Assembly (NCBI RefSeq): GCF_030372765.1
Contig: NZ_JAUCMW010000014.1
Span: 1 to 64,000 of the forward strand
From: Labilibaculum sp. K2S
GTDB lineage: Bacteria; Bacteroidota; Bacteroidia; Bacteroidales; Marinifilaceae
Length of the DNA stretch: 64,000 nt
Reading direction: 5' to 3'
Shown here: positions 54,531 to 62,337 of the stretch, piece by piece
How the letters are laid out: each line of letters opens with the position of its first letter
Numbering within the stretch: the first letter of the stretch is position 1
The notes under the pieces: model-generated
What the model saw: only the letters and a program-made list of their open reading frames with translations
The model's database searches: none
Told to the model about the DNA's origin: nothing
Translations under genes and position numbers: made by a program

Positions 54531-55109
54531 TTAATTTTTTAATATCGTAATAACTTGTGTTGAATCTTTCAGAATCTGCCCATTTTCAAGTCCTATGTCT
54601 ATGTAAAATTTGCCCGTAAAATTTTCACTTGGAGCTTCATTAAGCTTCAAGTAGTTTTTACTAACCTGATTATCTTTCAGTATCCATTGCTCTTCAAAAT
54701 TGACTATTGCCATTATGCCTAAACATTGAATAGTTTCCGAATAGAACTGTTTGTATCGATATGTAGAAAATATGTTTGACAAATCATCCTTTTCCATTGC
54801 ATTTCCACTTTTTACTGCAAGGCTAATAATTGGAGAGTTAGCAATAAATCCTCGGGAACGTGCCGCAAATAAAACATTCCCACCCCCTTGATAATTACTA
54901 ACTAATTCCAATTCCTGAGTAGTTTTAAAATTAAGTAATATGGCAAACTCATCCCATTTTATTGAATCATCTTCACTTAAAACTTCACAACTCTCAGCAA
55001 TAACAGACTGAACACTAAAATAATCAATAGTAAAAAACTCATCGCTTTCACCTGGGCAAGCGACAAGACCAAACGTAAAAATCAACAACAAAAAGTATTT
55101 TAATTTCAT
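54531..55109 (-). CDS. paralogous lipoprotein, island copy 2
   Basis: The product is 192 aa. It shares the start KLKYFLLLIFTFGLVACPG and the core SIKWDEFAILLNFKT with its paralogs. The C-terminus is more diverged (GKFYIDIGLENGQILKDS, then TQVITILKN) than in copies 1, 3 and 4. The middle (NVLFAARSRGFIANSPIIS) is again distinct. Function unknown; a secreted beta-domain. Confidence 0.75.
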   Translation of the reverse strand: MKLKYFLLLIFTFGLVACPGESDEFFTIDYFSVQSVIAESCEVLSEDDSIKWDEFAILLNFKTTQELELVSNYQGGGNVLFAARSRGFIANSPIISLAVKSGNAMEKDDLSNIFSTYRYKQFYSETIQCLGIMAIVNFEEQWILKDNQVSKNYLKLNEAPSENFTGKFYIDIGLENGQILKDSTQVITILKN

Positions 55110-55124
55110 AATGGAAAGATTATA

Positions 55125-55151
55125 GCAGAACTGATATTCGATCAGTTCTGC
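55125..55151 (-). terminator. repeated hairpin, third copy
   Basis: GCAGAACTGAT (55125-55135) and ATCAGTTCTGC (55141-55151). It lies between copies 1 and 2. Confidence 0.65.
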
Positions 55152-55168
55152 TGTTTGTTTTCATTTGG

Positions 55169-55750
55169 CTATTTACTTGTTATTGTAACAGTTTGGGTTG
55201 AATCTTGTAAAATACTACCATCTTCAAATTCCAACGAAATATAAAACTTACCGGTAAAGTCGCTATTGGGGGATTGAGTTAGTCTAAAATATCCCCCGTG
55301 ATAAAACTCGTCATTATTAGAATTGCTATACGAAGAGGAAGCCATAAATTCGCAAGCTTCAGTTAAAGATATAGATCTTTCTAAGCCAGCTACTTTTGGT
55401 ATTAGTATCTCGTCAAGATTGCTCCTTTGTAAAATATCGTTATACTTAGAACTCGCTTGAATTGTAGCTTTAAGAATTTTATTTCTTAACTCTGGTTCAG
55501 CAGAACGTGCAGCATAACATGTTTTTCCCAAACCTACAGAATGGAGAGCATAAACTTCTTTTGTTTTAAAGGATAACTGAATTGCAAAATCTTCCCACTT
55601 TATGGATTTTTTTTCTGACAGTTCATACATACCATTAATTGTTGTAATTTCTGCTTTAAAAGAGTTGATTTCAAATCTATCTGATTCAGGTATTGGACAT
55701 CCCACCAAGCTGAACATTAATAGTATTAAAAAAAGGCTTTTCATTTTCAT
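55169..55750 (-). CDS. paralogous lipoprotein, island copy 1
   Basis: The product is 193 aa. It starts MKMKSLFLILLMFSLVGCP (lipobox Cys18), has the core SIKWEDFAIQLSFKTKE and ends GKFYISLEFEDGSILQDS then TQTVTITSK. The middle (KTCYAARSAEPELRNKILKATIQASS) differs from the other copies. It directly follows the intact papain-like peptidase gene (hairpin between), as copy 3 follows the peptidase remnant. It may be the partner or inhibitor of that enzyme (inference). Confidence 0.75.
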   Translation of the reverse strand: MKMKSLFLILLMFSLVGCPIPESDRFEINSFKAEITTINGMYELSEKKSIKWEDFAIQLSFKTKEVYALHSVGLGKTCYAARSAEPELRNKILKATIQASSKYNDILQRSNLDEILIPKVAGLERSISLTEACEFMASSSYSNSNNDEFYHGGYFRLTQSPNSDFTGKFYISLEFEDGSILQDSTQTVTITSK

Positions 55751-55766
55751 AATTAAAATGATTAAA

Positions 55767-55793
55767 GCAGAACTGATATTCGATCAGTTCTGC
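55767..55793 (-). terminator. repeated hairpin, fourth copy
   Basis: GCAGAACTGAT (55767-55777) and ATCAGTTCTGC (55783-55793). It lies between the peptidase stop and lipoprotein copy 1. Confidence 0.65.
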
Positions 55794-55806
55794 GGTTTGT
55801 TTTTAA

Positions 55807-57246
55807 TTAATCATAAACTTTTACAAATACCATAAACCAGCTTGACCGGTGATAGTGGTTATTTTTTGGAATATTTAACGCTCCATTATCCTGACAGGCA
55901 AAGTAATAATTTCGCCAAAATACACTACCTGTCCGGTAACAACCATAAGCCACTTTCCAATGCATACTTTTACCAGAAGTAGTTAGTATTACAATAGGGT
56001 TCTTTTTATATCTGATATGGTCGAGTGCATTCCAGCGCCCAGTTGAATAATACGGGTTTACCCAAATAGAACTGGTTGCTTTTCGCATCGAAACACACAT
56101 TTCCACGGGAAACATTGGTTTCGATCCAGCCAACCGAGCTGTCCATCCAACCAGCCCCATGGTGCTTGCCCAGCTTTCAAAATGATTGTATTTGCTTCCT
56201 CCTTTTTTAACATGATAAATCCAATCCATAGCCCAGGGACCACACCATTCGCTGTACCCTTTTACTGGATTGTATTCACCTTCATTAGTATAGTTGTCTT
56301 TATATTCAGCCAGCTCATATTCAGATGTGGTTTTGTCATTAAAAATGTTTTTAAACTTTCGCCATGTTCTGCTAAACCATGATTTGCTGGATATGTTGGT
56401 TATTTCATCATCGGTTAAAACAGCAAAAGAGTCGGTGTATTGCTCCATTACTTCCCAGTAAGCATCTCGCTGATCATGTTCATTTTGCATAGTAACTTTT
56501 AACGAATCTGCTTGTTGCTGAATGCTTGTGGTTTCTTGAGTAATACTATCTCTTAATTGAAGATTAGAAATTGTGTCTGTTGAAAAATTAAAATCTTGTG
56601 CTTGATTTTTCAATACATTAACAACTTCATCCAGTATTTCTTCATCTGAGAGTTCTTTCATACCTTCTACACTTTCGCCTGTTTCGGGGTCAATAACTGT
56701 AGCCGGAGCATCTCCCGATTTACCTACAATTCCCATATACATATTACCTGTCCAGTCAGCAATTAGTTTCATGCCGGCATCTGATTTTGCGTATAGTTCA
56801 TCGTAGTTTCTTACAGTACCCCGAACTTCCTGAAGTACTGTAGGTGCTTTTTTCCTTGCAAATACAGTAACAGAACCAACTTCTTTACTTTCAGCATCTT
56901 TGTAAAAGAATTCATAATATTTTGGCTTTGAGTCGAATCCATAAATAACTACTGGTTGTTTCGACAATACATGACCTTCCCATTGCATCTTTTTAAGCAG
57001 TCCTGTACCATCAGCTTCAAGCATCGCAATATTACGAGCTAATTTGTAGTTAATTATTTCTTTGTCATCATCAAATTTTGATAATGTAGTACTATCTGAG
57101 TAAGGGATATTCAGAAAACCATCCTCATTTATTTTTTCTATTGATTGATTAGTTACTTCTGCTTCTTCCAATGATTCAGTCTGACAACTCATCAGGAATA
57201 CACTAAATAGAAATGCAGTAATGAATATGAATTTTTTATTTTGCAT
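55807..57246 (-). CDS. papain-like cysteine peptidase lipoprotein with large pro-region
   Basis: The product is 479 aa. The lipobox LMSC sets the lipidated Cys at 21, followed by QTESLEEAE, an acidic stretch like surface-export signals. Residues about 30-310 form a pro-region with a coiled stretch (SITQETTSIQQQADSLKVTMQNEHDQ, about 234-260). The C-terminal domain has the papain-like signature YSEWCGPWAMDW (Cys335), His429 in GKSMHWKVAYG and Asp453/Asn454 in CQDNGALN. I infer a C39/C10-like peptidase or transglutaminase-like enzyme of unknown target. Four lipoprotein paralogs follow, and a decayed second copy of its 3' end exists at 54358. Confidence 0.7.
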   Translation of the reverse strand: MQNKKFIFITAFLFSVFLMSCQTESLEEAEVTNQSIEKINEDGFLNIPYSDSTTLSKFDDDKEIINYKLARNIAMLEADGTGLLKKMQWEGHVLSKQPVVIYGFDSKPKYYEFFYKDAESKEVGSVTVFARKKAPTVLQEVRGTVRNYDELYAKSDAGMKLIADWTGNMYMGIVGKSGDAPATVIDPETGESVEGMKELSDEEILDEVVNVLKNQAQDFNFSTDTISNLQLRDSITQETTSIQQQADSLKVTMQNEHDQRDAYWEVMEQYTDSFAVLTDDEITNISSKSWFSRTWRKFKNIFNDKTTSEYELAEYKDNYTNEGEYNPVKGYSEWCGPWAMDWIYHVKKGGSKYNHFESWASTMGLVGWTARLAGSKPMFPVEMCVSMRKATSSIWVNPYYSTGRWNALDHIRYKKNPIVILTTSGKSMHWKVAYGCYRTGSVFWRNYYFACQDNGALNIPKNNHYHRSSWFMVFVKVYD

Positions 57247-57309
57247 TTTGTATTGAATTTACCGGGAGTAGCAACTCCCTATTTAATATTGTTTTAAAAT
57301 GGATGCTTT

Positions 57310-57984
57310 TTAAAATAAATATCGTAATGTCAATCCTCCCATTGCACTTACATTACTTAGATTAAAATCATCTGAATCAATCAACATATTATTGAATCTC
57401 CAAGTACCATCCATAGAAAATTTATAAGACACTTCGGTATTGATAAATAGTTGTAGTCTATCTTTTTCCCATGTTTTTACCCTAAAGTAAAATTTTCCTC
57501 CTGTGGTAATATTTGATTCATTTGCGACGATGGAAAGTGAGGTTGGGGTAACTCCATCCTGAAACTTGTAATCGAGAAATATTTCAGCATCTTCTGTTCC
57601 AACAGTTATATACGGAGAAAAAGTGAACCAATCAGCGTTAATTAAATCGTACGATAATCCTAATTCATAAGTTTCTGAGGAGCCGTCATAATAGTGTTTG
57701 TCTGAGTTTGGGGAGGTTTTAATATTATAAGAATAGCCACCTATAATAAAGCCCCATTTATTCATTTTAAAAGTAAAATTTCCACCTCCTGTTTGTAGTA
57801 TATCCATGTCTTTTGTCAATGATGGGTGCCCCATATCATTTAATTTTTTATCAACATCATCCAGTGAAGTATACCAACCAACACCCGTGCTTGCGGAGAA
57901 TTCAATTGCATATTTTTCATTTTGTTGTGCTGTTACCGTAACTGATATAATGGACAGCAGTAATAATAAATAATAATGTTTCAT
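57310..57984 (-). CDS. outer-membrane beta-barrel protein
   Basis: The product is 224 aa with a signal peptide (1-19, VTAQQ). It shows alternating amphipathic strands with aromatic girdles (YAIEFSASTGVGWYTSL, WGFIIGGYSYNIKT, YELGLSYDLINADWFTFSPYITVG) and ends in a C-terminal barrel signature (GGLTLRYLF). About eight to ten strands. Function unknown. It lies between two lipoprotein genes of the island on the same strand. Confidence 0.7.
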   Translation of the reverse strand: MKHYYLLLLLSIISVTVTAQQNEKYAIEFSASTGVGWYTSLDDVDKKLNDMGHPSLTKDMDILQTGGGNFTFKMNKWGFIIGGYSYNIKTSPNSDKHYYDGSSETYELGLSYDLINADWFTFSPYITVGTEDAEIFLDYKFQDGVTPTSLSIVANESNITTGGKFYFRVKTWEKDRLQLFINTEVSYKFSMDGTWRFNNMLIDSDDFNLSNVSAMGGLTLRYLF

Positions 57985-58025
57985 AACTAAAAAAAATAAA
58001 TTGTTTATTGTAAACTTAAATAATC

Positions 58026-58979
58026 CTAATAACTAAACTTACCTGAACAAGGCATATCTTCATAATCTCTCATCATACATTTGAAATCAAAAGATTTACA
58101 TTTTAAACCATTGCGGATGCCCCCATAGAATCCTTTAACAGAACCAGCAACAGCACAACCAAAACCTGAAAAAGCCTTTCCTAAATAACCATTGTCATTA
58201 TTTATAGCACCATTAATCCCTGCGAAAATTGCAAAACCTACAGTGCGCGTAACTGTTACAGCTGATACAAATGCTACTCTTACAACAGCTTTAGCTACTT
58301 TTGTCACTCCTTTCCATATTTTCTTAAAGAATCCTTTTGTGGTGATGTTTTGATCGATATTTTTAGTTAGTTCATCAAGTGATGCGACAAAACATTTGCC
58401 CATAGTTGTACTTGATAAAAGAGCTGTTTTTTCCCAATCTACTAGAATTTGATTATTGATTATAGAGTACTGAATTGAATCTATTTGTGATATCAAATCT
58501 TTTATTACAACTTCTTTGTCCCACCCATTTTCATTTTCTTCACTTTCAAAGACAGAAAACAAAGATGTAATTTGTTCATTATAATACATCATTTCTTCAC
58601 TCATTAGGTTTAATGTTTCTTCGATTTCTTGTTCTGACAAATAAGAATTTTCATCAGACACAGAGCCACTTTTAAGTTCTGATTGATCTATTCCTAGATA
58701 ATCTAAAGTTAATTGTTCAGCCATAGCATAATCAATTTCTTTTCTTATACTTTTAACCCCATTTTCTGTTGTTTCTACTTCAACTAATGGGGCATTAATT
58801 AAACCATAATTGATAGCATCAACAGTTTGTATGGTTTGCTCCAGATAACCTTGTGGCAGGTATTTACTTACTTCTTCTTTTGAAGCGATATTAGCCTCTT
58901 TTTTATCACACGCAAAAAATACAACACTGGAAATTGACAGAACAACTATTGTCATTACTTTTAAAAAGGTACTTTTCAT
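58026..58979 (-). CDS. lipoprotein with cationic amphipathic, glycine-rich C-terminus
   Basis: The product is 317 aa. The lipobox VFFAC lies at about residue 24, followed by DKKEAN. Residues about 35-215 are acidic and helical (LSEQEIEETLNLMSEEMMYYNEQ). Residues about 217-290 are the opposite: a cationic amphipathic run (GFFKKIWKGVTKVAKAVVRV) and a Gly/Ala-rich hydrophobic segment (AIFAGINGAIN, GKAFSGFGCAVAGSVKGFYG). A four-Cys tail ends the protein (LKCKSFDFKCMMRDYEDMPC). The back half resembles membrane-active peptides. No family was recognised. Confidence 0.6.
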   Translation of the reverse strand: MKSTFLKVMTIVVLSISSVVFFACDKKEANIASKEEVSKYLPQGYLEQTIQTVDAINYGLINAPLVEVETTENGVKSIRKEIDYAMAEQLTLDYLGIDQSELKSGSVSDENSYLSEQEIEETLNLMSEEMMYYNEQITSLFSVFESEENENGWDKEVVIKDLISQIDSIQYSIINNQILVDWEKTALLSSTTMGKCFVASLDELTKNIDQNITTKGFFKKIWKGVTKVAKAVVRVAFVSAVTVTRTVGFAIFAGINGAINNDNGYLGKAFSGFGCAVAGSVKGFYGGIRNGLKCKSFDFKCMMRDYEDMPCSGKFSY

Positions 58980-59791
58980 AAAATCATTATTTAAAATTAA
59001 TATCTAATCTACCTCTTAATTCTGAAAAAAGCGAAAAGGTAACCCCAAAAAACACTCTTTGTTCTTAACATACAAATAGCCATATATGAAATGCATTTTT
59101 TGGACACAGACAACATGTGTAACTTGATTTATTTTGAAGAAATAAGGGGGATATTCTTTTTTTGTTACAAAAAATTGTTAGATTTTGTCAAAATTGGGTA
59201 AGTGTAAAGAACATCACGACTCACAGAATAAATTTCCAACAGGGCAACATTTATCGTCTGAAACCCTCGCCAAGGCTAGGTGATTATGGCGCAGGAAGGG
59301 GTGAAATGCTGCAGGAAGTAGGGTTTGCCCCACAGAATTGGATATTTTGCACAGGACGTATTGAATTGTCCGCAGAACGTATTGCAAACCCACAAATTTT
59401 ACTGATTGTGCCACAGGACAATCAATTTTTGCCACAGGGAAGCTATTTCAGGCAAAGGAGTGCATTGAATGGTGAAAAGTCAATCAACATTTCAGGGACT
59501 CAGGTCTCAATTGCCCGAAGTTTAAAATATCAGTTGGCTCAATTACAAATATAAATAACCAGGCAATTACACATCTTCGTTTTCCTCTGATGGCATTAAT
59601 AATCTGTTTCTCAGAAATTAAATTGTTGGCAAAAGCTGCTAACCGGCAATAGTGCGTACACAATAGTTTCAATTCTGTATGGTATACTTCCAATACGCTT
59701 AATTTAAGCACATAACACACAGAAATGGCAGTATAGTTAACCTGGGAAAGTGAAAAATGGTCGTTCTTTACTGCAGAAAAAGAATAGAACT
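58980..59791. other. intergenic region with tandem array
   Basis: No gene is supported in about 0.8 kb between divergent genes. It holds the array at 59288-59451. The open frame across 59162-59554 is a by-product of that array. The rest shows nothing recognised. Confidence 0.6.
59288..59451. repeat. degenerate tandem array, about 21-bp unit
   Basis: About eight units share the core TTGCCACAGGA (for example TTGCCCCACAGAATTG, TTTGCACAGGACGTATTG, TTGTCCGCAGAACGTATTG, TTGTGCCACAGGACAATC and TTTTTGCCACAGGGAAG). Spacing is about 18-23 bases. Units are much diverged. Confidence 0.7.
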
Positions 59792-60838
59792 ATGGATATC
59801 GCAAAGAGATTTGAGCAAAACCCCTTGCTCGCACCAAAAGACATCATGCCAAGTATGGTAGGGATGGAAATTGAATGCTTGTTAAACCCTGGCGTGTTTT
59901 GCTGCAATAATAAAACCTGGTTATTGCTTCGGGTGGCAGAACGCCCTAAACAAGAGGAGGGGAAAGTTAGCTTTCCTGTTTATAATAAAGAGGGAGTCAT
60001 CGAAATTTTAAGCTTCGACGAAAACGATGCCGATTTGGATTTGTCCGATCCCAGGATCGTGATTTATAAAGGGGATTATTACTTAACCACTCTTTCTCAT
60101 CTTCGGTTGGTTTGCAGTGATGACCAGATTACTTTTGCAGAACCTGAAGGTTACGCTCCAATTATGGGAGTGGGACCGCAGGAAACTTTCGGAATAGAAG
60201 ATTGCAGGGTTGCAACAACGGATGATGGATATCATCTGACCTATACAAAGGTTTCTGCCAATGGGGTTGGAGTTGGATATATTCATACCCGGGACTGGAA
60301 ACAGTTTGATCGACGCGGAATGATTTTCCCACCACACAATAAGGATTGTGCAATTTTCGAAGAACAGATTAATGGTAAATATTATGCACTTCACCGTCCG
60401 AGTAGTCCCGAATTGGGCGGGAATTACATTTGGATTGCAGAATCGCCCGATCGTATTCATTGGGGAAACCATCAATTGCTGGCAAAAACACGTGCCGGAA
60501 AATGGGACAGTGCCAGACTTGGTGCCGGGGCAGCGCCTATAAGAACCGAAAAGGGTTGGTTGGAAATATATCACGGAGCAACAAAGGAACACAGGTATTG
60601 TTTGGGTGCTTTACTATTGGATTTAAATGATCCTTCGATAGTACTTGCCCGAAGCGAGGAACCTATTATGGAACCCATTATGGAATATGAGAAAACCGGA
60701 TTTTTTGGCAATGTGGTTTTTACCAATGGGCATATCGTTAGCGACGATACGATTACAATTTACTACGGAGCTTCGGATGAAGTGATTTGTGGGGCCGAAT
60801 TCTCTATCAGTGAAATTTTACAATCGTTAAACTATTAA
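59792..60838 (+). CDS. GH130 mannoside phosphorylase-like enzyme
   Basis: The product is 348 aa, the usual GH130 length, without signal peptide. Signature blocks: ETFGIEDCRVATTDDGYHLTYT (the conserved Asp), YYALHRPSSPELGG (the HRP phosphate-site motif of phosphorylases), KWDSARLGAGAAPIRTEKGWLEIYHGA, and LGALLLDLNDPSIVLARSEEPIM. These fit phosphorolysis of beta-mannosides, giving mannose-1-phosphate in the cytoplasm. The ATG at 59792 was chosen; an upstream GTG at 59750 would add 14 residues. The MFS gene follows after 3 bp, likely the importer of its substrate. Confidence 0.85.
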   Translation: MDIAKRFEQNPLLAPKDIMPSMVGMEIECLLNPGVFCCNNKTWLLLRVAERPKQEEGKVSFPVYNKEGVIEILSFDENDADLDLSDPRIVIYKGDYYLTTLSHLRLVCSDDQITFAEPEGYAPIMGVGPQETFGIEDCRVATTDDGYHLTYTKVSANGVGVGYIHTRDWKQFDRRGMIFPPHNKDCAIFEEQINGKYYALHRPSSPELGGNYIWIAESPDRIHWGNHQLLAKTRAGKWDSARLGAGAAPIRTEKGWLEIYHGATKEHRYCLGALLLDLNDPSIVLARSEEPIMEPIMEYEKTGFFGNVVFTNGHIVSDDTITIYYGASDEVICGAEFSISEILQSLNY

Positions 60839-60841
60839 TTT

Positions 60842-62170
60842 ATGGCTGCAGTTACCAAAATAGTGAAAAAAATACTTTCAGAGTACTATTTTTTCCTCAG
60901 TAATCCACGCGATATGCGGGTTTTGTTGATTACCAACATGATTTATGCCTTCGTGCTTCCGGTGGTCGATATTTTTGTGAGCGCCTATATCATGCGTTTT
61001 ACGAATAATGATTTTACATTGGTAGCCTATTATCAGCTGGCTATTTATACAGGAATACCGCTAACCTTCTTTATCAATGGTTTTCTGCTGAAAAAAATAA
61101 AAATAGCCAATCTGTACAGTTTTGGAATGCTTTTAAGTGGTATATCCATGCTGTTTATGATGACGCTTGATCATCTCAATTTTGCCGGAGTTGTTTTTTC
61201 AGGACTAATCATGGGAGCATCCTTTGGTTTTTTCTGGGCCAACAGAGATTTTTTGGCTTTGGATACTACAAATGATAAAAACCGGAATTACTATTACGGA
61301 CTGGAAACCTTCTTTTTTACAATAACATCAATAATAATTCCTTTAATTGTTGGATGGTTTATCATATCATCAAAAACATTGGGTTGGTTTGGCGAACACA
61401 GAGCTTATCAGATTATTACGCTTTGCGTATTTATTCTAACAATTATTTCATCCATTGTAATCCACAGGGAAAAATTTAAAAATCCGAAACAAAAGAAATT
61501 TCTGCATTTCCACTTCGACAGATTATGGCACAAAATGCTGTTCTTGGCCGGACTAAAAGGACTTGCACAAGGATATTTGGTGACCGCACCGGCTATTCTG
61601 ATCATGTATTTAATTGGTGACGAAGGATCCCTGGGAACCATTCAGGCTATCAGCGGAATTGTTACGGCAATTGTATTGTATCTGTTGGGACGATTTTCTA
61701 AACCGGAACATCGCATTTACATATTTACAGTAGGTTTACTCATTTTTGTTGCCGGTACAATGGCCAATGCGATTATGTTTTCGGCAACAGGTGCAATGGT
61801 GTTTATGTTGGCGATGGTATTATTCAGACCTTTGCATGATATTGCCTATTTTCCGATTCAGATGAGAGTGATTGATGTGCTTTCCCGAAAGGAGAAACGA
61901 AACGAATTTGCTTACATCTTTAATCATGAATTTGGACTTTTTGTTGGGCGGGTGTTCGGATTAGTAATGTTTTTGCTGCTTACACACTACGTTTCGGAGG
62001 TGTTCGCGCTTAAGTATTCTTTACTGATCATTGCACTGCTGCAATTAATCTCTATTCCTGTTGCCAAAATGGTGATTAAATATACCAGTAAAGAAGAATT
62101 TAAATTAAATGAGCAGCATGTAAAATTAGAAGATGCAGATGATAAATTAGTTGTAAAACCTGCTGTTTAA
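60842..62170 (+). CDS. MFS transporter (oligosaccharide import)
   Basis: The product is 442 aa with about 12 hydrophobic segments. Typical MFS pieces are visible: LLITNMIYAFVLPVVDIFVSAYIM (helix 1), GLIMGASFGFFWANRDFLALDTTNDKNRNYYYGLE, and FRPLHDIAYFPIQMRVIDVLSRKEKRNEFAYIFNHEFGLFVGRVFG in the second half. A charged tail ends the protein. It is coupled to GH130 (3 bp gap), so it probably imports mannosides across the inner membrane (inference). Confidence 0.85.
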   Translation: MAAVTKIVKKILSEYYFFLSNPRDMRVLLITNMIYAFVLPVVDIFVSAYIMRFTNNDFTLVAYYQLAIYTGIPLTFFINGFLLKKIKIANLYSFGMLLSGISMLFMMTLDHLNFAGVVFSGLIMGASFGFFWANRDFLALDTTNDKNRNYYYGLETFFFTITSIIIPLIVGWFIISSKTLGWFGEHRAYQIITLCVFILTIISSIVIHREKFKNPKQKKFLHFHFDRLWHKMLFLAGLKGLAQGYLVTAPAILIMYLIGDEGSLGTIQAISGIVTAIVLYLLGRFSKPEHRIYIFTVGLLIFVAGTMANAIMFSATGAMVFMLAMVLFRPLHDIAYFPIQMRVIDVLSRKEKRNEFAYIFNHEFGLFVGRVFGLVMFLLLTHYVSEVFALKYSLLIIALLQLISIPVAKMVIKYTSKEEFKLNEQHVKLEDADDKLVVKPAV

Positions 62171-62245
62171 TTGTTTTACGGGCTTTGATATAAATTAATA
62201 AGTAAGGTCAATTCTGAAAATATAAAAAATCCAAATCCATTAACA

Positions 62246-62316
62246 GATGAAACGTCCATGTATTAAGCTTTCTACACACAGGTGGATGAGTGTAATTTGG
62301 GAGTTCCATGTGACAA
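62246..62316 (+). ncRNA. conserved 5' leader element, copy B
   Basis: It begins GATGAAACGTCCATGT (62246), carries CTACACACAGGTGGATGAG and ends GGGAGTTCCATGTGAC. The outer arms ATGAAAC (62247-62253) and GTTCCAT (62303-62309) pair with one mismatch. The 3' arm ends 29 nt before the ATG at 62338. It stands 76 bp behind the MFS gene, so the following gene may be regulated on its own. Confidence 0.6.
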
Positions 62317-62337
62317 CTAAAAAATAAATTATAACAC

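Noticed and set aside
7503..59451. The tandem arrays as CRISPR arrays
   Set aside because: Units are degenerate over their whole length with no constant repeat plus unique spacer, and no cas gene is present in the window.
59162..59554. Open plus-strand frame of 130 codons upstream of GH130
   Set aside because: It spans the 21-bp array; the translation is repeat-like with no family, and the codon pattern differs from that of its neighbours.
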